DNA of 64,000 nucleotides from Sporolactobacillus kofuensis. GTDB lineage: Bacteria > Bacillota > Bacilli > Bacillales > Sporolactobacillaceae. The position numbers and the translations under genes are program-made. Below, in pieces: positions 1-8,919 of this stretch (the first letter of the stretch is position 1; each line of letters opens with the position of its first letter). The notes beneath the pieces are model-generated. The model had not been told where the DNA came from. It did no database searches and worked only from the letters and a program-made list of their open reading frames with translations. The stretch is taken from positions 186,001 to 250,000 of the forward strand of contig NZ_JAMXWN010000003.1 of assembly GCF_024125425.1 (NCBI RefSeq). The letters run 5' to 3'.

Positions 1-899
1 CACTGGTCCAAAAGGGTGTAGATCCCAAATTATTTACTATTGTGTCTAATCCTGAATTTCTAAGAGAAGGTACGGCCATTAAGGACATGGTCGATGCAGA
101 TAAGATTGTTGTAGGGAAGCAAAAGGATGATCAGCAATCGCTTGCCATTATGGAAGAAATCTATCAAAAAATTAATGCGCCATTCATTGTGACGACCTTA
201 TCCGGAGCTGAAATGATCAAGTATACATCGAACGCCTTTTTGGCGACAAAAATTTCATTTATCAATGAAATAGCCAGAATCTGTGATCAATATGATGTGA
301 ATGTTGAAGATGTGGTTAAAGGGATCAGTACGGATCCAAGAATCAGCCCGCACTTTCTCAACGCAGGGATTGGTTATGGAGGTTCGTGTTTTCCTAAGGA
401 TGTGCGTTCACTCGTACACAGCTCTTTAAAGAAAAATGTGAAACCCACACTTCTCCAAGCTGTTCAATCGGTAAATCAAACACAGGTCGATCTCTATCTC
501 GATAAATTGCTGACTGTATTACCCGATTTGTCTGGAAAGAAGATCACCGTATTAGGGATAGCTTTTAAACCGAACACGGACGACACAAGATATTCTCCAG
601 CTGTTGCACTCATTCAAAAATTAAGCGCACTCGGCTGCATCGTCCATTCGTATGATCCGCAAGCACATCTACCCGTTCCACAGAAAGAATCCGTAACACA
701 AGATCGAACCGTACAAGAATCGGTTGAGGATGCCGATTGCGTCGTGATTGCAACCGAATGGGATGAATTTCTAAATCTGAATTGGCAAGATCTGAAAAAA
801 TGGATGAATGGCGATTTAATTTTGGATGCACGTAATTGTCTGGACCCAACGGTTATCCGACAACACGGACTGCGGTATTTAGGAGTGGCTAAGTCATGA
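1..899 (+). CDS. UDP-glucose 6-dehydrogenase, 5'-truncated by window edge
   Basis: C-terminal ~299 residues of a UDP-glucose/GDP-mannose dehydrogenase family enzyme. The frame is open from base 3 to the left edge, so the first Rossmann half lies outside and the GTG at 42 is an internal valine. Seen here are SNPEFLREG, the central-helix motif EMIKYTSNAF, the catalytic cysteine in GIGYGGSCFPKD, and the UDP-binding C-terminal domain opening with KKITVLGIAFKPNTDDTR. The family oxidises UDP-glucose to UDP-glucuronate with two NAD+ in the cytoplasm. The stop codon overlaps the next start (ATGA), indicating translational coupling with the epimerase. Specificity for glucose rather than another UDP-sugar is inferred from overall similarity. 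Confidence 0.93.
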   Translation, partial: LVQKGVDPKLFTIVSNPEFLREGTAIKDMVDADKIVVGKQKDDQQSLAIMEEIYQKINAPFIVTTLSGAEMIKYTSNAFLATKISFINEIARICDQYDVNVEDVVKGISTDPRISPHFLNAGIGYGGSCFPKDVRSLVHSSLKKNVKPTLLQAVQSVNQTQVDLYLDKLLTVLPDLSGKKITVLGIAFKPNTDDTRYSPAVALIQKLSALGCIVHSYDPQAHLPVPQKESVTQDRTVQESVEDADCVVIATEWDEFLNLNWQDLKKWMNGDLILDARNCLDPTVIRQHGLRYLGVAKS

Positions 900-1843
900 A
901 CATACTCGTGACTGGTGCCGCCGGTTTTATCGGCTCTCATTTATGCGAAAAACTGTTAACCGATCGGGAAAATACAGTCGTCGGCGTCGATGCATTGATC
1001 GGTCCGACCCCAAAGACATTAAAACGCTCAAATCTCGACCATCTCACAAAACATCCTCGTTTTATATTATTAGAAGAGGATTTGATGGCCGCTGATCTTG
1101 AAAAAATGCTTCAAAATATTGATATGATTTACCATTTAGCAGGAATTCCAGGCGTTCGATCGAGTTGGGGCAAGGATTTTGATCCCTATGTCACCAACAA
1201 TATTCTTGTTACTCAACGTCTCCTCGAAGCGGCAAAAAATAAACCACTTCAAAAATTGATCTATGCATCAACATCATCCGTTTATGGTGAAAAACCGGGA
1301 AAGCTCGTTGAAGATGCCTATCTGACGCCGCTTTCCCCATATGGAATCACGAAGCTGACCGGAGAAAATTTATGTGCGGTCTATCATAAAAGCTTCAGCA
1401 TTCCAATCATTACTGTTCGTTTTTTTACGGTCTATGGCCCTAGACAGCGTCCGGATATGGCCTTCCATCGCTTCATTGTTCAAATTCTAAAAGGTGAACC
1501 CATCACTCTATTTGGGGATGGCACTCAATCCAGAGATTTTACCTACGTTGATGATTGTGTTGAAGCGCTCGCCGCTATGATTCATAAAGACAACTTGACC
1601 GGCAAAACGATTAATATTGGCGGAAAAGAACGCGCTACTGTGAATGAAGCTCTTTCAATGATCGAACACTTAACGGGGACAAAGGCGAGGATCAACTCTT
1701 TATCATCACTCAGAGGAGAACCGAAGCATACATGGGCGGATATTTCCAGAGCACAGAGCCTATTAGGCTATCATCCAAAAACTGCACTCAAAGATGGCCT
1801 AGCGCAAGAAATTGAGTATATACGGCATATTTATCAGTTATAA
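896..1843 (+). CDS. NAD-dependent nucleotide-sugar epimerase/dehydratase (extended SDR)
   Basis: A 315-residue extended short-chain dehydrogenase. It has the N-terminal Rossmann motif GAAGFIGSH (residues ~7-15), the STSSVYGE strand, and the catalytic Tyr-x3-Lys in PYGITKLTGEN. It also has VRFFTVYGPRQRPDMA and the late substrate-site RDFTYVDD motif, as in GalE and UDP-glucuronate 4-epimerases. It starts inside the stop codon of the UDP-glucose dehydrogenase, so the pair probably makes UDP-glucuronate and then epimerises or otherwise converts it for surface polysaccharide. UDP-glucose 4-epimerase or UDP-xylose-type activity cannot be excluded from sequence alone. Confidence 0.88.
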   Translation: MNILVTGAAGFIGSHLCEKLLTDRENTVVGVDALIGPTPKTLKRSNLDHLTKHPRFILLEEDLMAADLEKMLQNIDMIYHLAGIPGVRSSWGKDFDPYVTNNILVTQRLLEAAKNKPLQKLIYASTSSVYGEKPGKLVEDAYLTPLSPYGITKLTGENLCAVYHKSFSIPIITVRFFTVYGPRQRPDMAFHRFIVQILKGEPITLFGDGTQSRDFTYVDDCVEALAAMIHKDNLTGKTINIGGKERATVNEALSMIEHLTGTKARINSLSSLRGEPKHTWADISRAQSLLGYHPKTALKDGLAQEIEYIRHIYQL

Positions 1844-2068
1844 AGGAAAAGCCGGGGGGACCTTATATCCTGATACACGCGTCGTGCAAAATTCATACTT
1901 TTTGCAGTCTTTATCTTGTGACCATGACCGTTCACATGTGTTCACCTCACCCATTCTATGAAAAAGAAACATTTTCATCAGATTGAATAACCATGCCACT
2001 TCTTTCTATGAACATAACATGCTAGTGAACTTAAAAAAAGTTCAATAAAAAGATGAGGGTGATTTTGC

Positions 2069-3787
2069 TTGAAAGAAAATAAGGTGAGTCATTCGAACAG
2101 ACAAAAGAATTGTGACGGATGCAAAAACAGACAATCCTTTCCGATCCATCAGAGTCCCCAGGTGTCAACAACCTCCTCCTCACCCATTTCCGGCGGATCC
2201 GCGAATTTAAATTTTCCAAGTAGTGTCGGCACGGGTAATCAGCCGACGACATTCCGGATCTTTAACAAAGAAGAAATTAGAAATTTTTGTGGCTATGATC
2301 CTGAAAGGGACTTTGAGCGCTGCCTGCGTGCACATGAAGACGCAGTACCCTCAAATTGGACAAGAGCACAGGCGGAACGGATTCGAATCACGCCGGATAA
2401 TGTCACCACAGAAATTAACGAACCTTTTCCAAGAATTTCGCCTGATCTTTGGATTTGGGATATGTGGCCATTAACTGAGAAGGACGGATCAACAGCTGTT
2501 CTTCCGGGAGGCTGGCGCGTCCTGTTTGCGCTCACTGCTCCGAAAAGTGTCTTGCCGGGGAAAAGACATGACGTCGCTCGCATCGGTTATTTCTATTCAA
2601 AGAATGGTAATGATTGGATTCAAGGCGGCACTGTATTTCCTGAAGGTGACGCGCTGGGTTCCCGGCAATGGGCGGGCTCGGCATTCGTAGAAGATGACAC
2701 AATTAATTTCTTCTATACCGCAACAGGAAGACGCGGTGAAAGTCAGGTCACTTATGAACAGCGTATCGCACTTGCGAGAGGACGTGTAATTTCTGATTTG
2801 AACGGTGTACTCTTTGATGATTGGGCACCACATCAAGTCATTCTTGAACCTGATGGCGTATTGTACCAAACGCTTGAACAATCCTTAAGCGGCGGCATCA
2901 TTTATGCATTCCGTGATCCATTCTTTTTTAAAGATCCGGCATCAGGTTGCGAATACCTATTATTTGAAGGAAACATTGGTGGCGTCGCCGGTGAATTTGA
3001 TTGTGGCCCAGGTGTCCCGCCTGAAGCTCGATTCTATACAGGGAACATTGGCATTGCCCTTCTAAGAAATGAAGACTTTACCGAGTGGGAATTGCTTCCT
3101 GCCTTACTTCAAGCACCGTGTACGAACCAACAAACCGAACGGCCACATTTAATCGTTAATGGGGGCCGTTACTATCTCTTTACCGATAGTCATCAATTCA
3201 CGTTCGCACCTGGGCTTGTACCCGGACCAGGACCAGATGGCTTGTATGGGTTTGTTGCAGGAAGCCTACGCGGGAATTATACCCCGTTAAATGGCGGAGG
3301 GCTTGTCGTGACTAACGCTCCTCAAGAACCCTTCCAGGCCTACTCATGGCTCGTTCTTCCTGACTTTACGGTGTTAAGCTTTATTGATAATTTTAATCTT
3401 CAAGGGATTTCTATTGAAGAAGTAGGGCTTCTTCCAGATGAATTTCAATTCGCTCATTTTGGTGGGACCTTAGCACCGACATTACAACTTAAAATCTTTC
3501 CAAATAATACTACAAAAATTGTTAATGAACTCGGCTATGGCGTGCTGACCCTATCCCAAACCGAGAGTCCTAAATGTAATCAACAGTTTTGTAATGAATG
3601 CGATGATGTATGTTTACTATGTAGCGATGATTCGAAACGAAATAAGAGCGCAGACAAAAAGGAACAGCACAGAAGGAGCCAAAAGAAGCACGAACGTACA
3701 CATGGGAACAAGCAAGAAAACAAATCGAAGAAAGATCGTGATTCGAAACAAAAGAACGTGCAGAAAAAGTGTTCATCATGCGTATAA
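2069..3787 (+). CDS. GH68 (levansucrase/inulosucrase-type) protein without signal peptide, with Cys-rich termini
   Basis: A 572-residue protein starting at TTG 2069 behind the ribosome site GAGGGTGAT. The five-bladed propeller motifs of GH68 are visible: WIWDMWP (nucleophile Asp131), AFRDPFFF (transition-state Asp283) and TERPHLIV (acid/base Glu357), followed by RYYLFTDSH. The family transfers fructosyl units from sucrose to water or to growing levan/inulin. The ERP form resembles Gram-negative-type GH68 rather than the DEIER of SacB. It is odd in that there is no signal peptide or membrane segment. The N-terminus carries CDGCKN, and the last ~75 residues are a Cys cluster (residues ~503-523, several CxxC) then a Lys/Arg/Gln-rich tail ending KKCSSCV. 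This suggests a cell- or spore-associated enzyme (inference). A CATA-N3-T element at 2013-2020 resembles a mother-cell sigma -10. Confidence 0.88.
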   Translation: MKENKVSHSNRQKNCDGCKNRQSFPIHQSPQVSTTSSSPISGGSANLNFPSSVGTGNQPTTFRIFNKEEIRNFCGYDPERDFERCLRAHEDAVPSNWTRAQAERIRITPDNVTTEINEPFPRISPDLWIWDMWPLTEKDGSTAVLPGGWRVLFALTAPKSVLPGKRHDVARIGYFYSKNGNDWIQGGTVFPEGDALGSRQWAGSAFVEDDTINFFYTATGRRGESQVTYEQRIALARGRVISDLNGVLFDDWAPHQVILEPDGVLYQTLEQSLSGGIIYAFRDPFFFKDPASGCEYLLFEGNIGGVAGEFDCGPGVPPEARFYTGNIGIALLRNEDFTEWELLPALLQAPCTNQQTERPHLIVNGGRYYLFTDSHQFTFAPGLVPGPGPDGLYGFVAGSLRGNYTPLNGGGLVVTNAPQEPFQAYSWLVLPDFTVLSFIDNFNLQGISIEEVGLLPDEFQFAHFGGTLAPTLQLKIFPNNTTKIVNELGYGVLTLSQTESPKCNQQFCNECDDVCLLCSDDSKRNKSADKKEQHRRSQKKHERTHGNKQENKSKKDRDSKQKNVQKKCSSCV

Positions 3788-3814
3788 GGTACGTTCGATG
3801 ACTCGTAGCTAAAT

Positions 3815-3865
3815 AAACTCATGGTGGCCTTCATCTGCTTTTGAAGACACCATGAGTTTTTTACA
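3815..3865 (+). terminator. Rho-independent terminator after the GH68 gene
   Basis: A 12-bp perfect stem AAACTCATGGTG (3815-3826) / CACCATGAGTTT (3848-3859) is followed by a T-run. The opposite strand is also U-rich after the stem, so it may serve selO as well, which converges on it. Confidence 0.85.
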
Positions 3866-3970
3866 TTTTGTCTGACTTAACTTTTCATGCGGCAGCTAGA
3901 TCGCACAAGGTAATCGCTACCACGTGACCTAATGTGCTTCGAATAGATTGAGCCGTTCTTCGTGCCAATC

Positions 3971-5434
3971 TCAAGTTCCGCAAAAAGTCTGGTAAGGCCT
4001 TGTTGACACGGGAAGTGTCGCATATTCATTCTGTTCGGCTGAATAAGCATAAGGACTTGAAAGAACAGCCAACAACCGCTTCATCACACTGTCGTCTCCC
4101 TGCTCTACTGCAGCTTTCAGTGCCTCTTCCACACGATAATTTCTTGGTATAAGTGCAGGATTGTTCTTCCGCATCAACGCATTCGCATCCTCTTTCGATT
4201 CCTGCTGCCTGGCTAATCGTTCTTGCCAAAGCTTATGCCATTCTGCAAATTCAGGGGTTCCAAAGAGCTTGGAGCCAGCCTGTGTATTTAAAGTGAACGC
4301 ACGGAAGGTATTGGTATAGTCTGCACGATACTTCTTCATCAAACTGAGCAGTCGATCAATCAACGCTTCATCCTGTTCCTCTTCATTAAATAGCCCCAGT
4401 TTCGCTCTCATCCCTGCCAGCCAATGGGATTGATAAAGCGTCGCAAAATTTGATATTTCTTCCTGCGCAAGTTCAATGGCTTGCTCCTGATGGTCATGCA
4501 AAAGCGGCAACAACGTTTCCCCAAATCGTGCAAGATTCCAGCCGGCAATACGCGGCTGATTCCCATAAGCATAGCGCCCACGGCGGTCAATTGAACTAAA
4601 TACTGTTCCCGGATCATAGGCATCCATGAAGGCGCAAGGACCATAATCGATGGTTTCTCCACTAATAGTCATATTGTCGGTGTTCATGACTCCGTGAATA
4701 AAGCCAACCAGCTGCCATTGAGCAATTAACGCAGCCTGACGCTTCACGACTTCCTGAAGTAGCGAAAGATATTGATGCTCCTCATTTTCTATGTGGGGAT
4801 AATGACGCCTGATTGTATAATCAGCCAGTGCCTGAAGTTCATCTTTCGTGCCCCATGCTTTCGCATATTCGAACGTACCAACGCGCAAATGGCTGGCAGC
4901 GACACGAGTCAGAACAGCACCCGGAAGTTCCGTTTCACGCATGATTGACTCACCGGTGGTCACGACCGCTAGACTACGGGTAGTTGGAATACCAAGTGCA
5001 TGCATTGCTTCACTAATCATGTATTCGCGGAGCATCGGGCCGAGCGCTGCGCGACCATCGCCGCCGCGAGAGTATGGCGTTCTGCCTGGCCCTTTAAGCT
5101 GAATGTCATACCGTTCACCTTGAGGCGTTATTTGCTCACCGAGCAGCACAGCTCGTCCGTCCCCTAACATGGTAAAATGTCCAAACTGATGCCCTGCATA
5201 GGCTTGAGCAAGGGGTGCAGCACCTTCAGGAATATGGTTTCCGGCAAATACAGCGATGGCCTCTTCACTTTGCAGTGCTTCAACAGACAAGCCCAGGGAT
5301 TCGGCCAAAGAATGGTTAAGAATCATTAATTTAGGTGCGCGTACAGGAGTCGGATTAATTCTGGAAAAAAATGTTGCTGGCAGACGAGCGTAGCTGTTGT
5401 CAAAGTTCCATCCTGTTTCTTTACTCCTTGTCAT
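3971..5434 (-). CDS. selO: SelO-family protein adenylyltransferase (YdiU/UPF0061)
   Basis: A 487-residue pseudokinase-fold protein of the SelO family, whose members transfer AMP from ATP to Ser/Thr/Tyr of target proteins. Family motifs are clear: [11 protein letters not shown] at the N-terminus, [10 protein letters not shown], the glycine-rich [40 protein letters not shown] and [11 protein letters not shown] (metal/active-site region). The length matches the bacterial family. It ends CGT with an ordinary cysteine and no selenocysteine. The start is set by AAGGAG five bases upstream of ATG 5434. It is a single gene, with a candidate -10 TATAAT at 5549-5554. No link to neighbouring genes is evident. 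Confidence 0.95.
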   Translation of the reverse strand: MTRSKETGWNFDNSYARLPATFFSRINPTPVRAPKLMILNHSLAESLGLSVEALQSEEAIAVFAGNHIPEGAAPLAQAYAGHQFGHFTMLGDGRAVLLGEQITPQGERYDIQLKGPGRTPYSRGGDGRAALGPMLREYMISEAMHALGIPTTRSLAVVTTGESIMRETELPGAVLTRVAASHLRVGTFEYAKAWGTKDELQALADYTIRRHYPHIENEEHQYLSLLQEVVKRQAALIAQWQLVGFIHGVMNTDNMTISGETIDYGPCAFMDAYDPGTVFSSIDRRGRYAYGNQPRIAGWNLARFGETLLPLLHDHQEQAIELAQEEISNFATLYQSHWLAGMRAKLGLFNEEEQDEALIDRLLSLMKKYRADYTNTFRAFTLNTQAGSKLFGTPEFAEWHKLWQERLARQQESKEDANALMRKNNPALIPRNYRVEEALKAAVEQGDDSVMKRLLAVLSSPYAYSAEQNEYATLPVSTRPYQTFCGT

Positions 5435-5649
5435 CGTTTCTCCTTTTCATCTTGTTCTATCCTTGTGATTCGTTCATACTCTGCGTGCGCTCTGCATACA
5501 ACATACAAAATGCAGTGCGCAGCTCCTTTAATAACGACGTACATCACTATTATACGTAGTCATACGAAGATAACTCCCTTTAAGTCGTGTTCATTTACCT
5601 TTACGTACAAATTCTCCATGGCTAATTGATGTGCGTGTCATATTGCGGA

Positions 5650-6156
5650 TTACGCATGCTCAAAAGTCAATAAGCTTTGTATTTCTTCCGCTATCCTTGC
5701 TGGAGATTTGTTGTCCGTGATGATCGTGAAGTCGGCTGATTGTTCATAAGCGTACATTCTCCGCTGATAAAGCGTAAAAAACGCTGCATAGGACTGGAAA
5801 AGTGGACGCGTATTGTCCCCATGTAACCGACAAATGACTGAGTCTAAAGAAGTTTTGAGATAGATGACTGGCGCAGTATTTTTCTCTAACAACTGTCGAT
5901 TTTGGACGCTCCCGATCGTCCCTCCTCCTGTTGATAAAATTCCGGGTTGTTCAAGAACCTTTACCAGCAGCTCTGTTTCCAAATCCCTAAAATATTTTTC
6001 ACCCTGTTCAGCAAAGAGTTGATTAATCGTTTTTTTGGCGTACTTGACAATCAGGTCATCGAGATCTAGATGTGTGCAATGAGCCGTCCTAGCCAGTAAT
6101 TTACCAATCGTTGTCTTCCCACTTCCCATGAATCCGGTGAGAATTGCTTCTACCAT
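5650..6156 (-). CDS. aroK: Shikimate kinase
   Basis: A 168-residue cytoplasmic enzyme phosphorylating shikimate with ATP in the chorismate pathway. It shows the P-loop GFMGSGKTT (residues ~8-16), the shikimate-binding DLDDLI, the Arg of YFRDLE, the GGGT motif (STGGGT) and the lid arginine in NTRPLF. I place the start at ATG 6156 because AGGTGAT lies about five bases upstream; the in-frame GTG three codons earlier would overlap that ribosome site. It lies 40 bases after the tyrA stop and is the last gene of the tyrosine operon. No convincing terminator follows before selO. Confidence 0.95.
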   Translation of the reverse strand: MVEAILTGFMGSGKTTIGKLLARTAHCTHLDLDDLIVKYAKKTINQLFAEQGEKYFRDLETELLVKVLEQPGILSTGGGTIGSVQNRQLLEKNTAPVIYLKTSLDSVICRLHGDNTRPLFQSYAAFFTLYQRRMYAYEQSADFTIITDNKSPARIAEEIQSLLTFEHA

Positions 6157-6195
6157 TCTTATCACCTGAATTTTTCTTTAAGTTTTTCGATTCGT

Positions 6196-7067
6196 TTATT
6201 GAGAATCATGATCCAAAATTGTCCGTACTGCTTTGGCTTGTTCAAAAAATTGATTGATGCCTTCCCTGTCGTCCTTTTGAAGTGCCCTTTTAACTTTATC
6301 TAGAGAACGACAAAACTGTTCAATTTGTTGAATGAGTATAGACGAGTTGCTTTGCAAAATCGCCGTCCATAGTTGCGGATCCGACGCAGCGATACGTGTC
6401 GTGCTTTTAAAACCACCTGCTGCATAATCGAGAGAAAAATGATTTTGCTCTGCTGCACATTTTGTCATATTGACCAGACCGGCGGCAATAATATGTGGGA
6501 GATGGCTCAATTGGCCGACCACTTGGTCATGCTCCTCAGCTGTAATCTGCTGCCAGCACACCTGTAATCCGGACAAGAGTGTTTTCAATTCAGCAATTGC
6601 CCGTCGACTTTTCAGGCTACCATCAGGGCAACCAGAAAATAATTAGCCTTTTGAAAAAGATCTGGTCGTGCTGAGCGGAGTCCACTTTTATGCGAGCCGG
6701 ACATCGGATGCCCGCCGATAAACGTAACGCCTTCATGAACGAGTGACTTTGACTGCTCCATAATCTGTTGCTTCGTACTCCCAACGTCTGTAACGATGAC
6801 ACCATTCTTCAACTTCATCCCCAACAACAATTTTATATGGGAAAGAATCCGATCAACTGGGGTTGCCAACAGAATAAGATCTGCCTGTGAAGCAATTGAA
6901 TCCAAAGTTTCAAAGCCTTCATCAATAAAACCCCGGCTTTTTGCAAAAGCCAAAGATTCCTGGTTGATATCCACAGCGAAAATTTTCCATTCCGGCGATT
7001 GCCTTTTAATCGCTAAAGCAAGCGAACCGCCAATCAGTCCCAACCCATCAATGACTATTGTTTTCAT
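6196..7067 (-). pseudogene. tyrA: Prephenate dehydrogenase, interrupted by a single-base frameshift, no ACT domain
   Basis: Two adjacent frames together encode a ~290-residue TyrA. The N-part (7067 to ~6628) has the NAD motif GLGLIGGSLA, ATPVDRILSH, TDVGSTK and the catalytic-His region GGHPMSGSHKSG. The C-part has EEHDQVV, SHLPHIIAAGLV and AAGGFKSTTRIA, all typical of the helical dimer domain. The frames join if one C is restored in the GGG/CCC run at 6626-6628, giving YFLVAPDGSLK. This is therefore either a genuine one-base deletion or a homopolymer sequencing error; as written, translation stops at 6612. The enzyme converts prephenate to 4-hydroxyphenylpyruvate with NAD+. Compared with Bacillus TyrA (~370 residues) the C-terminal regulatory ACT domain is absent. 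The start is ATG 7067, just ahead of the NAD motif. Confidence 0.9.
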
Positions 7068-7161
7068 CTGCTCAGGACTTCTTCCTTTTTTAAAATGGTT
7101 ACTTTCATCAGAGAATGGAACGTATCCAAGCGAGCTCTGGCTATGTGCTATGTTCGAGCAA

Positions 7162-8625
7162 TCACTTGATCTGCCCTTTCTCCCGCACATGAATTTGATT
7201 GTTTTTCGATCGGTTGATAATCGTTTGATAGATTTCCTTACAATATTGCCTGTTCTCCGTATCGGCGACCTGCCGATCTATTCTGTCCATGATTACCTGT
7301 TCGCGTTCCGGATCATATACATCCCTTTGCTGTTCCAGTTTCTTGATGCCGATCTCTTGTGTTAATCTAAATCGTCTATTCAGCAGGCGAATGATCCAAT
7401 AGTCGATCCTATTAATTTGACGGCGTTCCTTCTCATAGGGTGCCGGATGATCGACCAACAGCATAAGATGCTGCCCAATTAGACAGAATATAAATGACAG
7501 GAGTGCGATCACTACATCGACGCGCAGGACAAGCGACAGGCTGATTTGAGACAACATCCCTGTAATAATGGGAATCGTAAATGAAGCAAGGCTTCCAAAC
7601 GAGAAGAAAATGCCGGTAATTTTTCCTTTCTTCTCAGGAAAGAGACTTCCGAAAACATTCAAGCCAACCTGCATCACACCACCCGCTGCAGTCACCCCAA
7701 ACAGTAAGGAACAAATGCTGACAATGAAGGAATTTCCTGAAAAACAAATCATCAGCATAAGTAAGAATGAAAGACCATTCATAACGGCAACGAGCTTCAT
7801 TGGATTAATCGATCGTCTCAGCAGAACAAAAATGAGCAGTACACCTGTAATCGAACCGATACTGTAGAGCGACAGCAGAAAATGAGCCGCCATATTGCTC
7901 ATGTGTAAGACCTCGGTACCATAGAGGGTAATCCATTGTGTGAAGAGAATCATTAAGGCCATAGAACTGTAGCCGTAGAAAGACAAGATCATGAATAAGC
8001 CTACCCGAGCTCCGGACCTTTTGACGGGTTGTGCACTTTGCTGATTTGCATTTGCTCGAAGCTGGGTTTGCTGCGGAAATTGCAGTCGAATAAGCATGAG
8101 TAAATTAGCCACAAGGATGACTCCAACCAGAATAAAAATGATGCCATACCAACCTTTGATCGTTTCATTCAATCCAATCAGAATCGGCAGAACAAATTCG
8201 CCAAGAGACATCGCTGCTTTGATCAGAATATTGGCAGATCCATTTTCTCCTTTCAATTCAAGAAATGTTGGGTAGGTTCCGGAATCTAATGCTGAATTTG
8301 CGATACCGGCGAGAATGGCTAGTCCATACGCGATTCTAAAATCCGTTGTGAATGCCATACCAATGAAGAAAATGGTGTACATAACCATCCCGGTAGCAAT
8401 AAAGAATTTCCGTCCATATTTATCAGATAAACTGCCTAAAACATAGTAGGCAAACAAACGCCCAATGCCGACACCAGAAATAACATAAGAGACTGTGGCT
8501 AGCGGTGTATGCCAGCTTTGGCTCAAAGCGTTCATGTTTTGTGTCAGAATGATTAACCCCATTCCGTGAACAAGGTAATTTAAATACAATACCGTTTTTA
8601 ATCGGAAATAGTTATGATTTTCCAA
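7162..8625 (-). CDS. MFS transporter fused to an AroQ-type chorismate mutase
   Basis: A 487-residue protein with two parts. Residues 1 to ~395 form a major facilitator transporter with about 12 hydrophobic segments and the loop 2-3 motif GSLSDKYGRKFF. Residues ~397-480 align with the AroQ chorismate mutase fold and keep the catalytic set known from the E. coli P-protein: Arg401 (R11), Arg418 (R28), Lys429 (K39), Asp438 (D48), Arg441 (R51), Glu442 (E52) and Gln477 (Q88). The motif VYDPERE is diagnostic. The mutase would sit on the cytoplasmic side. It is the first gene of the tyrosine operon, followed 95 bases later by tyrA and then aroK, and it has a Tyr leader-peptide attenuator upstream. 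The substrate is unknown; an aromatic acid, amino acid or pathway intermediate is the reasonable guess from context. Confidence 0.9.
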   Translation of the reverse strand: MENHNYFRLKTVLYLNYLVHGMGLIILTQNMNALSQSWHTPLATVSYVISGVGIGRLFAYYVLGSLSDKYGRKFFIATGMVMYTIFFIGMAFTTDFRIAYGLAILAGIANSALDSGTYPTFLELKGENGSANILIKAAMSLGEFVLPILIGLNETIKGWYGIIFILVGVILVANLLMLIRLQFPQQTQLRANANQQSAQPVKRSGARVGLFMILSFYGYSSMALMILFTQWITLYGTEVLHMSNMAAHFLLSLYSIGSITGVLLIFVLLRRSINPMKLVAVMNGLSFLLMLMICFSGNSFIVSICSLLFGVTAAGGVMQVGLNVFGSLFPEKKGKITGIFFSFGSLASFTIPIITGMLSQISLSLVLRVDVVIALLSFIFCLIGQHLMLLVDHPAPYEKERRQINRIDYWIIRLLNRRFRLTQEIGIKKLEQQRDVYDPEREQVIMDRIDRQVADTENRQYCKEIYQTIINRSKNNQIHVREKGQIK

Positions 8626-8658
8626 TCGTCTTCTCTCCCATTCATATAAAAAAAATAA

Positions 8659-8684
8659 CCAGTCAGATTGGATAATCTGACTGG
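8659..8684 (-). terminator. Attenuator terminator in the tyrosine operon leader
   Basis: Segment C, CCAGTCAGATT (8684-8674), and segment D, AATCTGACTGG (8669-8659), form an 11-bp perfect stem with a four-base loop. A U-rich tract follows at 8658-8643. It lies 33 bases before the transporter ATG, so it must be bypassed for expression. Segment B, AATCTGGCTGG (8732-8722), can pair with C instead (11 bp, one G-U) as antiterminator. Segment A, CCAGCCGGAT (8756-8747), can pair with B (10 bp, one G-U). Confidence 0.9.
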
Positions 8685-8825
8685 TTTCGAAAATCTCAAG
8701 AGAATCATGATGAGCTCGCTGCCAGCCAGATTCTTAATAGTAGTGCATCCGGCTGGTACGTACATTATGCTTCCCAACTCCAGATACAAACGAAATAATC
8801 GTTCATACCGTGAGCCGGTACGAAC
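8685..8825 (-). promoter_or_regulatory. Alternative-structure region of the Tyr attenuator
   Basis: Between the leader peptide and the terminator lie several competing pairings. Hairpin P is GTTCGTACCG (8825-8816) with CGGTATGAAC (8810-8801), 10 bp with one G-U, starting right after the leader stop codon. CCGGCT in P (8818-8813) is also complementary to AGCCGG in segment A (8754-8749). The Tyr-codon stretch ATTATGCTT (8851-8843) is perfectly complementary to AAGCATAAT (8772-8764). Together with the A:B, B:C and C:D pairings these give a translation-responsive switch. No T-box core sequence is present. Confidence 0.75.
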
Positions 8826-8882
8826 TTATCTAAAGTAAACGTAAGCATAATAATAAGTCTTGCTGAGCTTCAAATGGTTCAT
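8826..8882 (-). CDS. Tyrosine leader peptide (attenuation), 18 residues
   Basis: A short reading frame, ATG 8882 to TAA 8826, encodes MNHLKLSKTYYYAYVYFR. Five of eight consecutive residues are Tyr, with one Phe directly after. AAAGGA lies 11 bases upstream as a slightly distant ribosome site. It falls between a strong promoter (-10 at 8920-8925) and a leader terminator, the layout of pheL/trpL-type leader peptides. Its role would be to stall the ribosome when charged tRNA-Tyr is scarce. The peptide itself probably has no function after synthesis. The frame is too short for gene finders. Confidence 0.85.
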   Translation of the reverse strand: MNHLKLSKTYYYAYVYFR

Positions 8883-8919
8883 GATCTTTGAGATCCTTTC
8901 TTTTTAAAATTTGTTTATC

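Noticed and set aside
3971-3990. Possible selenocysteine at the SelO C-terminus
   Set aside because: The gene ends TGC GGA ACT TGA; Cys is encoded and nothing after it suggests UGA recoding.
8598-8789. 63-codon minus-strand frame across the tyrosine attenuator
   Set aside because: It reads through the terminator hairpin, overlaps the transporter start in another frame and has no ribosome site; the 18-codon Tyr-rich frame is the credible one.
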